Under the pieces are notes generated by a model. It did no database searches and had not been told where the DNA came from. It saw nothing but the letters and a program-made list of their open reading frames with translations. From Bacillota bacterium (GTDB taxonomy: Bacteria > Bacillota > Dethiobacteria > DTU022 > UBA8154), in NCBI GenBank assembly GCA_003444595.1, contig DLUO01000004.1, positions 1-7,056 on the forward strand: a DNA stretch of 7,056 nt, written 5' to 3'. Position numbers and translations under genes: made by a program. Position 1 is the first letter of the stretch. Each line of letters begins with the position of its first letter. Positions 1 to 4,930 of this stretch are shown piece after piece.

Positions 1-368
1 ACTTCCGGTTGGTGCATGATTACCGGTATCCCGCAGGCGATGCCCAGGAACGGGCCGGCCAGCAGATGTTTGGCCTTTTTGTCAAAGTAGAAAGACAGCG
101 GCTGGCGGATGCGGGCCAAAAGCACTTCCTCTACCGCTGCGGGGTCAAATGAAAAACCATCCGTAGAGGTTTCCTTGACGGCAAGCTTGATTTTAGTTTT
201 TTTAATTCCCGCAGACAGCTCTATTTCCCGATTTTGATCATTTGTATCGATACCCAGCGTTTCTGCCAGATGAGAAGACAGCAGCAGCAAGAGTAATCCC
301 TCCCGGGAGCGCTTCTGTATTCTATGAGAGCCTCCCGGTTTCTGTTCAAAGGAGTGCTGCGATTCCAT
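1..368 (-). CDS. YheC/YheD-like (spore coat-associated ATP-grasp) protein, N-terminal part, cut by window edge
   Basis: An open frame of 122 codons runs from ATG at 368 to the left edge without a stop, so only the N-terminus is seen. Residues 34-110 follow the pattern I know from the N-terminal domain of YheC/YheD proteins: a short 'LGI' segment near 38-40, a beta-rich stretch with alternating charged and hydrophobic residues (47-66), 'PLSFYFD' at 90-96, then a Gly-Pro-hydrophobic-hydrophobic-Gly-Ile turn (GPFLGI, 105-110) matching the family's GPVIGI. The ATP-grasp catalytic part would lie outside the window. Family members are linked to the Bacillus endospore coat; their substrate is unknown to me. 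A Leu-rich run at 25-30 follows a basic, Gly/Ser-rich tail. The start has no strong ribosome site: GAAAG lies close and AAAAAGG about 15 bases away. It sits 27 bases downstream of the YjbQ-like gene on the same strand, so co-transcription is likely. The family call is by pattern only; a lineage-specific hypothetical protein is the alternative. Confidence 0.6.
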   Translation of the reverse strand, partial: MESQHSFEQKPGGSHRIQKRSREGLLLLLLSSHLAETLGIDTNDQNREIELSAGIKKTKIKLAVKETSTDGFSFDPAAVEEVLLARIRQPLSFYFDKKAKHLLAGPFLGIACGIPVIMHQPE

Positions 369-380
369 CTACTTTACTTT

Positions 381-395
381 CGCCTTTTTCAGGCG
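381..395 (-). other. Intercistronic hairpin after the YjbQ-like stop codon
   Basis: Directly after the stop codon of the YjbQ-like gene the minus strand reads CGCCT-GAAAA-AGGCG, a five-pair GC-rich stem with a five-base loop. No U-tract follows, so it is not a standard terminator. It sits between two genes that seem to form an operon and partly buries the only AAGG that could serve the downstream ATG at 368. An effect on translation or mRNA stability is inference. Confidence 0.4.
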
Positions 396-800
396 CTAAA
401 GTCCCAGGACAGTGATAACCACTTCACGGTTAGCCCGCGGGCCGTCAAATTCACATAAAAAAATGTTCTGCCAGGTAGAAAGGCCGACTTCGTTATTGAT
501 AATGGGTATTGTTTCACCGGGGCCGATTAAACCGGCTTTTAAATGGGCATCGCCGTTTCCGTCCTGTCTGTCATGCTGCCATACTCCCCGCGGGATAATT
601 TTCCGCAAGAAATCCACTACATCGCTTTGTACACTCTCGTCCCAGTTTTCCTGGATCATTACGGCCGCTGTTGCGCCACGGACATAAATGTTGACAATCC
701 CGCTGTTTACATTTGCTTCCGCGACAGCCTTCTTTACCTCCGCCGTAATGTCGTAAAGCGCTTCCCGCCTGTCGGTGCTTATCCTGATAATCTTTTGCAT
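396..800 (-). CDS. YjbQ/UPF0047 family protein (secondary thiamine-phosphate synthase-like)
   Basis: This 134-residue protein is full length for the small YjbQ/UPF0047 family, a cytosolic single-domain fold. Family marks are clear: IQENWDESVQSDV (49-61), an H76-D77 pair, D84-A-H86-L87-K88 inside 'GNGDAHLKAGLIGP' (81-94), IPI (98-100), the 'STWQ' block (108-111) and 'EFDGPR' (117-122) followed by a closing beta strand. Some members complement a thiamine-phosphate synthase defect in E. coli, which gave the 'secondary thiamine-phosphate synthase' name, but the physiological role is unsettled. One oddity: the usual His-Thr-(Thr/Ser)-Ala motif early in the protein reads R41-G42-A43-T44-A45, so the first conserved His is missing while those at 76 and 86 remain. 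The ATG at 800 is supported by AGAGGGG at 807-813, six bases away. It is the first gene of a leftward unit with the YheC/YheD-like gene and is transcribed divergently from the MarR gene. No thiamine genes are nearby to support that role. Confidence 0.93.
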   Translation of the reverse strand: MQKIIRISTDRREALYDITAEVKKAVAEANVNSGIVNIYVRGATAAVMIQENWDESVQSDVVDFLRKIIPRGVWQHDRQDGNGDAHLKAGLIGPGETIPIINNEVGLSTWQNIFLCEFDGPRANREVVITVLGL

Positions 801-806
801 GTTTTT

Positions 807-813
807 CCCCTCT
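807..813 (-). promoter_or_regulatory. Ribosome binding site of the YjbQ-like gene
   Basis: AGAGGGG on the minus strand lies six bases before the ATG at 800. It is a strong match to the 16S 3' end and fixes the start of the YjbQ-like gene. Confidence 0.75.
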
Positions 814-845
814 TTTCGCTTAAGTTTACCGCTCCTGTTACAATA

Positions 846-875
846 ATCATAACATGATTGCTATTCAATGGCCAA
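846..875 (-). promoter_or_regulatory. Candidate extended -10 promoter for the leftward YjbQ/YheCD-like unit
   Basis: The minus strand carries TGtTATGAT (846-854), an extended -10 element with five of six consensus bases in the hexamer, 18 bases after TTGGCC (870-875, four of six for the -35). Transcription would start near 839 and give a leader of about 40 bases. A second, weaker pairing, TTGAAT with TATTGT at 17 bases, overlaps it. The -35 box touches the palindrome at 874-891. Confidence 0.5.
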
Positions 876-891
876 TTGCCGGCCGGCAATT
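874..891. promoter_or_regulatory. 18-bp perfect palindrome at the -35 edge of the leftward promoter
   Basis: AATTGCCGGCCGGCAATT is a perfect dyad. It overlaps the last two bases of the candidate -35 box of the leftward promoter, a position typical of an operator. On the plus strand it could instead form a seven-pair stem with a GGCC loop followed by TTTTTATTTA, resembling an intrinsic terminator, but no plus-strand gene lies upstream to terminate. Operator is the preferred reading; it could also block antisense transcription. Confidence 0.5.
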
Positions 892-966
892 TTTTATTTA
901 AGCGAAGAATATCGTGCTTTCTCTGCAGTGTTAATCTATCACCAGTATACTCTGTTTAAATTTTCC

Positions 967-995
967 TGGACAAAATTCCTTTTCAGGTATATATT
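967..995 (+). promoter_or_regulatory. Promoter of the marR-MATE operon
   Basis: TGGACA (967-972, five of six for the -35) and TATATT (990-995, five of six for the -10) are separated by exactly 17 bases. The predicted start near 1002 falls inside the palindrome at 1001-1016, and the leader to the MarR start codon would be about 38 bases. Confidence 0.65.
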
Positions 996-1000
996 AATAA

Positions 1001-1016
1001 ATTAGGCATGCCTAAT
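1001..1016. promoter_or_regulatory. Likely operator of the MarR-type repressor (16-bp perfect palindrome)
   Basis: ATTAGGCATGCCTAAT is a perfect 16-bp inverted repeat with no spacer, placed right after the -10 box and over the predicted transcription start. MarR dimers usually bind palindromes of about this length next to their own promoter, and the MarR gene begins 25 bases downstream. Repression by steric block of RNA polymerase, relieved by a pump substrate, is the inferred mechanism. Confidence 0.65.
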
Positions 1017-1040
1017 AATTGAAAGGTACTGTAAATTCAG

Positions 1041-1472
1041 ATGGATGAGATCGTACAGATTTTGCATCTGCTACAGGAATATGACAACGCACGGAAGGAA
1101 TATGAGAAACTCCTGCGGCAGGGCGGCTGGAAAGTTACCGGGCCGCAGCTGGGGGTACTGCGTATTGTTGGGGCTAATCCCGGCATCTGTATTTCCGAGC
1201 TGGCGGACAAGATGCATCTTCATGTCACTACGGCGGAGGGGTATGCGAAGAGGCTTTTAAAACTTGGCTATATAACGCTTGAAGAAGATCGGGAGGACCG
1301 CCGCCGGAAAATCATGAGGAGCACGCCGCAGGGGATGGACATTGTTAAAAAGGTGCCCCCCGGTTTTAAATACCTGCTCGTGCAGAACCTTTCCCAGGCA
1401 GGAGCCGAAGATAAAGAAGCTATTCTAAGAGGACTTAGCTATTTAATACATTACTTGAAGGAGAAGAGATAG
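1041..1472 (+). CDS. MarR-family transcriptional regulator
   Basis: This 143-residue protein has the usual MarR length and domain order: an N-terminal dimerisation helix (about 1-28), a helix-turn-helix with 'TGPQLGVLRIVGANPG' leading in (33-48), helix 'ISELADKM' (51-58), recognition helix about 61-74, then the beta wing with the Asp-Arg-rich signature (D83, R84, D86, R87-R89), and a C-terminal helix pair (about 113-142) that completes the dimer interface. It is a cytosolic DNA-binding protein, most likely a ligand-responsive repressor. Its stop codon directly abuts the ATG of the MATE pump, so both are made from one transcript, as in the known pair of MarR-type MepR and MATE pump MepA in Staphylococcus aureus. 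The promoter at 967-995 and palindrome at 1001-1016 indicate autoregulation. The ribosome site is weak (GAAAGG at 1021-1026, 14 bases away), which would keep repressor levels low. The inducing ligand cannot be read from the sequence. Confidence 0.93.
   Translation: MDEIVQILHLLQEYDNARKEYEKLLRQGGWKVTGPQLGVLRIVGANPGICISELADKMHLHVTTAEGYAKRLLKLGYITLEEDREDRRRKIMRSTPQGMDIVKKVPPGFKYLLVQNLSQAGAEDKEAILRGLSYLIHYLKEKR
1458..1463 (+). promoter_or_regulatory. Ribosome binding site of the MATE gene inside the marR 3' end
   Basis: AAGGAG lies within the last codons of the MarR gene, nine bases before the MATE ATG at 1473. It is much stronger than the site of the MarR gene itself, which favours more pump than repressor from the shared message. 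Confidence 0.75.
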
Positions 1473-2879
1473 ATGGAACAAAATGGTAGCTTTGCGCTAA
1501 GAAAGCCTGCCCTGGATATGGGTAAAGACAGCATCAATAAACTGCTTTTAAACATGTCTTTGCCGGCTACGCTGGCCATGGCTGTGATGGCTTCTTATAA
1601 TATTGTCGATACCTTTTTCGTAAGCCGTTTAGGCAGCCAGGCCATAGCAGCCCTTTCTGTTTGTTTCCCTATTCAAATGCTTTTAAACGCTGCCGCTGTC
1701 GGTACTGGTATCGGTGGCGCTTCCCTTATTTCCCGCTATCTTGGCGCGCAGAAGGATGAGGAGGCAGCAACGGCCGTTGGCCAGGTCATTCTACTGTCGC
1801 TGGTTCTCGGCCTGGTTGTTACATTAATCGGCCTTTTTGCCCTGCGTCCTCTTCTCCTTATGTTTGGTGCCACGGAGGCAATCCTGGAGCAGACAGCAGA
1901 GTATATGTCTGTAATCGTCTACGGGGCGGCGCTGATCTTTCTGATGATGGTGCTCAACCATGCTGTCCGGTCTGAAGGAAACGCCATCCTACCTATGACT
2001 GTCATGATCATTTCTGCAGTTGCCAATATAATTTTGGACCCCATTTTTATCTTCACCTTTGGTATGGGCATACGCGGCGCGGCAATAGCAACTGTGCTGG
2101 CCAAGATAATCGGCGCGTGGCTGCTTCTCCGCTACTACGTGACTCGCAAAAGTACTTTAAAAGTCCTCTTTAAGCACTTGCTTCCGAATTGGGGAATCAT
2201 CCTGGATATTTACCGTGTTGGATTGCCGTCGATGTTTATCCAGGTTTCGCTGAATTTGGCAGTGATCCTTGTAAATCGCCTTCTGGGAGGATTTGGGCAT
2301 ATACCTATTGCCGTAATGGGCCTGATGATGCGCTTTCAGCTGTTTGCTTTTATGCCGGTTGTCGGCATCTCCCAGGGCCTGCTTCCCATTATTGGCTTCA
2401 ACTTTGGCGCTGCGAAATACCAGCGAATGCGGGAAGCTATGGTAAAAGGAACCCTGATCGGCACCATCCTGGCAACGCTGACCGCCCTGGTCTTATTTAT
2501 CTTTCCCGGCTTTTTCCTGCGGCTTTTCAGTTCTGAAGAAGCTCTTCTTGCTATGGGCATATATGCGGTCCGCGTCATGGTCTTGATGTATCCTTTACAT
2601 GCCATGCAGATCAACTCTATTTCTTTTTTCCAGGCCATAGGCAAGGGAGTCACCTCTCTCGTTCTTTCCATGCTGCGCCAGTTCATTTTATATGTTCCTT
2701 CTGCCTATCTACTGACCCATTTTTTTGCCTTAAAGGGAACCTGGTTTGCTATTCCGCTGGCCGATTTGCTGGCCTTCCTTGTGACAATCGTTATTCTTTC
2801 CAGGGAGTTTAACCGCAGGGGGATCCCTTTGTTTGGCCATAAAGAGTACAAACCGGAAACCTCAGAGGTTTTAAACTAA
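1473..2879 (+). CDS. MATE family multidrug efflux transporter (MepA-like)
   Basis: This 468-residue membrane protein has the size and twelve hydrophobic segments of the MATE family, built as two similar six-helix halves (about 20-235 and 240-455). Family marks include 'SLPATLAM' at the first helix, 'NIVDTFFVSRLG' (43-54), 'G-GGASLISRYLGA' after helix 2, 'RSEGNAILPMTVMI' and 'NIILDPIFIF' in helices 4-5, and in the second half 'RVGLPSMFIQ' and 'GLLPIIGFNFGAAKYQRM', the MATE counterpart of the first-half motif. MATE pumps export cationic, lipophilic or bulky compounds by exchange for Na+ or H+; which ion is used here cannot be told. The first six-helix arrangement and the linked MarR regulator resemble MepA of Staphylococcus aureus. 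Its start directly follows the MarR stop and is supported by AAGGAG at 1458-1463. The C-terminus is short, charged and cytosolic. No truncation or frameshift is visible. A substrate cannot be assigned. Confidence 0.94.
   Translation: MEQNGSFALRKPALDMGKDSINKLLLNMSLPATLAMAVMASYNIVDTFFVSRLGSQAIAALSVCFPIQMLLNAAAVGTGIGGASLISRYLGAQKDEEAATAVGQVILLSLVLGLVVTLIGLFALRPLLLMFGATEAILEQTAEYMSVIVYGAALIFLMMVLNHAVRSEGNAILPMTVMIISAVANIILDPIFIFTFGMGIRGAAIATVLAKIIGAWLLLRYYVTRKSTLKVLFKHLLPNWGIILDIYRVGLPSMFIQVSLNLAVILVNRLLGGFGHIPIAVMGLMMRFQLFAFMPVVGISQGLLPIIGFNFGAAKYQRMREAMVKGTLIGTILATLTALVLFIFPGFFLRLFSSEEALLAMGIYAVRVMVLMYPLHAMQINSISFFQAIGKGVTSLVLSMLRQFILYVPSAYLLTHFFALKGTWFAIPLADLLAFLVTIVILSREFNRRGIPLFGHKEYKPETSEVLN
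2857..2871 (+). terminator. Weak hairpin at the end of the MATE gene, possible terminator
   Basis: AAACCTC-A-GAGGTTT is a perfect inverted repeat that overlaps the last codons of the MATE gene; folded, it gives a five- or six-pair stem with a small loop. The bases after it are AT-rich (TAAACTAACTATTTTTA) but hold no continuous U-tract next to the stem, so its strength as a terminator is doubtful. A second AT-only repeat, AATCTAA/TTAGATT (2892-2898 and 2908-2914), follows. Confidence 0.3.
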
Positions 2880-2983
2880 CTATTTTTATATAATCTAAAA
2901 ATTTGGCTTAGATTGTCGAATGAGCTGTATTTCCAGGGAAATTACATAAAAAAATAATCTTAAGGAAAGCTAAAGACTTAATA

Positions 2984-4726
2984 ATGATTATACCTGCGGA
3001 CCCGGGGCTGGCTTATGCAGAGGAAAAAACGTGGTCTACATGTCTAACTCCCTCCGAAATGCAGGATTTCGGATTGGAGACCTTGATTAAGAGCGGGAGA
3101 GACATTCTATCTATGGAGAACTCAAAACGGAGAAAAGAGCGGGGCTGGTTAATTCTCCTGGCAGCCCTGTGGGGAATTGCACTGTTGAGTTCCCAGTGGG
3201 GAATGGTGATGCATATGATGGGTGGTAAAGGGGCGGATTTATGGCACCTTTTTAACAGAAGAAAGGCCGAAATACTGGTATTATTAGCAATCATGCTGTT
3301 TCTCTGGTCTCATGCTGCAGGGGCTGCTGAACAGCACTCTTCCCTCCAGGACTTTACCGCCCATCTTGACAAGCGTATCCCCGCTTTAATGAAATATTAT
3401 GATATTCCAGGAGTCAGTATCGCACTGGTTCAAAACGGCCAGGCCGCTTGGTCGAAAGCTTATGGTTATGCTGATCTGGAAAATGAAAGAAGAATGACCA
3501 CCGATACTTATTGCCGGGTGGAGTCACTTTCAAAGCCCGTTACTGCCTGGGGGGTAATGAAATTAGTAGAGCAGGGGAAAATTGAGCTGGATAATCCCGC
3601 AGTGCAGTATCTGCAAAACTGGGAGTTGCCGGAATCGAATTTTTCAGAGGAAAAGGTGACGGTAAGGCAACTGCTCAGCCATAATGCCGGTGTGCCTTTG
3701 GGAAATTTTTTGGAACGTTACTCCCCGGGAGAAGAGATGCCTTCCTTAGAGGAAAGTTTGTCTAAAGAAGCTGTTCTTATCCGGGAGCCGGGTTTATCAT
3801 TTTCATATTCCAATACTGGATATAACTTGCTCGAATTGTTGATCGAAGAAGTTACGGGACGCGATTTTGCATCATATATGGAGGAAGAAATTTTCCTTCC
3901 CCTTGGAATGAACCGATCTACTTTTACGTGGAGTGAGGATCTGGAACCCGCGGTTCCCACCGGTTATGATTTAAAAGGCAGGCCTGTGCCTCTATACGTT
4001 TATCCGGAAAAAGCTTCCGGTGGCCTTTTGTCAACTGCAGAGGATATCGCCACCTTTGTTGCTGCCGGGATGACAAACTTTCCCCATGAGGGTCAAGAAG
4101 TGCTTACCCGACAAAATATAAATAGACTCTATACGCCGATGGTCGATAAAATTGGTGTTTATGAACTTGTATTTGATGCGTACGGGTTGGGTTATTATCT
4201 GGAAAACCTGCCTAATGGTGAATGGGCCGTTTCCCACGGCGGTCAGGGCGGCGGAGTGATGACTCATTTTCACTCGTTCCCGGAAACAGGCGACGGGATT
4301 GTTATTTTAACCAATAGCCAGCGAAGCTGGCCCTTTATTGCTTATATATTAAGGGATTGGGCAAACTGGAACGGGTTTTCTTCCGTTGGTATGGAGCAAA
4401 TTATCCGGGTGAAAAAGGCCCTCTGGGCTTTAAACGGTTTAATTCTCTCCATTGTGTTATGGCAATTGTGGCGGCTTGGCCGGGGGATGAGCAGCGGAAG
4501 ACGCCGGTTTGCACCGCTGTCGGGGGAATTCCTTCTTTTACGTTTAGCGCAAAGCTGTTTGTTTGTCATTGTGGTTACAGGTCTCTGGTGGGCAAAAAAT
4601 CAAGATTATTTATTTGTTACCGCAGTGTTTCCCATTGTTTCGAGATGGCTGGGCCTGTCTATCTTTTTTTTGGCTGTGGTTCTCATCTTTTCGGCGTTGT
4701 TTCCGGTGTGGGAGAAAAGTAAATAA
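2984..4726 (+). CDS. Membrane-anchored serine hydrolase, class C beta-lactamase/PBP fold, with C-terminal membrane domain
   Basis: The 580-residue frame contains a complete serine beta-lactamase-related (PF00144-type) domain at about 121-450. The three active-site elements are present: S181-x-x-K184 in 'ESLSKP', Y275-S-N277 in 'FSYSNTGYN', and H418-G-G420 in the place of KTG; 'LLSHNAGVP' (230-238) and 'SGGLLSTAEDIATF' (345-358) are typical of the family. Ahead of it are two hydrophobic segments (about 54-79 and 96-112); the second follows basic NRRK and ends in AGA-AE, like a signal peptide. Three more membrane segments follow the domain (about 479-498, 516-537, 543-576), so the enzyme should face outside and be held in the membrane. 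Members cleave D-amino-acid peptides, esters or beta-lactams; sequence does not say which. The start is uncertain: ATG 2984 has AAGGAA 16 bases away, while ATG 3113 (residue 44) has GGGAGAG 11 bases away and a neater basic-then-hydrophobic start. I keep the longest frame but regard 3113 as at least equally likely. Confidence 0.9.
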   Translation: MIIPADPGLAYAEEKTWSTCLTPSEMQDFGLETLIKSGRDILSMENSKRRKERGWLILLAALWGIALLSSQWGMVMHMMGGKGADLWHLFNRRKAEILVLLAIMLFLWSHAAGAAEQHSSLQDFTAHLDKRIPALMKYYDIPGVSIALVQNGQAAWSKAYGYADLENERRMTTDTYCRVESLSKPVTAWGVMKLVEQGKIELDNPAVQYLQNWELPESNFSEEKVTVRQLLSHNAGVPLGNFLERYSPGEEMPSLEESLSKEAVLIREPGLSFSYSNTGYNLLELLIEEVTGRDFASYMEEEIFLPLGMNRSTFTWSEDLEPAVPTGYDLKGRPVPLYVYPEKASGGLLSTAEDIATFVAAGMTNFPHEGQEVLTRQNINRLYTPMVDKIGVYELVFDAYGLGYYLENLPNGEWAVSHGGQGGGVMTHFHSFPETGDGIVILTNSQRSWPFIAYILRDWANWNGFSSVGMEQIIRVKKALWALNGLILSIVLWQLWRLGRGMSSGRRRFAPLSGEFLLLRLAQSCLFVIVVTGLWWAKNQDYLFVTAVFPIVSRWLGLSIFFLAVVLIFSALFPVWEKSK

Positions 4727-4744
4727 ACAGATTACCCCTTGAAA

Positions 4745-4793
4745 AAATCCCGGAACAGTATGTCTGCCGAACATATCCATAAAATTGGGATTT
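4745..4793 (+). repeat. Nested inverted repeat downstream of the serine hydrolase gene
   Basis: AAATCCC (4745-4751) pairs with GGGATTT (4787-4793). Inside it GGA (4752-4754) can pair with TCC (4776-4778), and TATGT (4759-4763) with ACATA (4771-4775) around a seven-base loop. The two layers make a folded 3' untranslated region or a leader element. No ligand-binding RNA class is recognised, and it is not followed at once by a U-tract. Confidence 0.4.
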
Positions 4794-4812
4794 AGTGAGC
4801 AACATTATATAC

Positions 4813-4840
4813 TCTACTTTATAGTGGGTTTATTTTTTTT
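4813..4840 (+). terminator. Candidate intrinsic terminator after the serine hydrolase gene
   Basis: TCTACT (4813-4818) can pair with AGTGGG (4823-4828), with two or three G·U pairs and a four-base loop, and is followed by TTTATTTTTTTT (4829-4840). The U-tract is good but the stem is weak. It lies about 85 bases after the stop codon and would separate the hydrolase unit from the DUF255 gene. Confidence 0.4.
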
Positions 4841-4858
4841 GTCATCAATTAGTCATCA
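4841..4858. repeat. GTCATCA direct repeat with 11-base period
   Basis: GTCATCA occurs at 4841-4847 and again at 4852-4858, one DNA helical turn apart, about 75 bases upstream of the DUF255 start codon. Two half-sites on the same face of the helix can be bound by response-regulator type dimers. With only two copies, chance is possible. Confidence 0.3.
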
Positions 4859-4902
4859 GATCTGCAATGTTCTTACATAAAAACAAAACAGCTAAGGAAA
4901 AA

Positions 4903-4908
4903 TATAAT
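4903..4908 (+). promoter_or_regulatory. Possible -10 box of the DUF255 gene
   Basis: TATAAT is a perfect -10 hexamer, but at 17 bases upstream the sequence is only AAAACA, a poor -35. Transcription would start near 4915, giving a leader of about 16 bases that just includes the ribosome site. In such AT-rich DNA the match may be accidental. Confidence 0.3.
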
Positions 4909-4915
4909 AAAATGT

Positions 4916-4921
4916 GAGGTG
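4916..4921 (+). promoter_or_regulatory. Ribosome binding site that decides the DUF255 start
   Basis: GAGGTG lies nine bases before the ATG at 4931, an ideal distance. It overlaps a GTG at 4919 in the same frame, so that GTG is very unlikely to be the start. Confidence 0.75.
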
Positions 4922-4930
4922 TTTTGTGAA

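Noticed and set aside
874..900. Intrinsic terminator on the plus strand
   Set aside because: A stem plus T-tract is present, but no plus-strand gene lies upstream; the position next to the leftward -35 box fits an operator better.
2336..2686. Minus-strand open frame inside the MATE gene
   Set aside because: It is a shadow of the MATE membrane-helix codons with no domain and no ribosome site of note.
2984..4726. True antibiotic-resistance beta-lactamase
   Set aside because: SxxK, YSN and HGG are shared by many peptidases and esterases of this fold; membrane anchoring and the HGG variant give no support for lactam hydrolysis, and closeness to a MATE pump is not evidence of a resistance cassette.
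4919..4930. In-frame GTG at 4919 as start of the DUF255 gene
   Set aside because: It lies inside the GAGGTG ribosome site at 4916-4921; the ATG at 4931 has ideal spacing.
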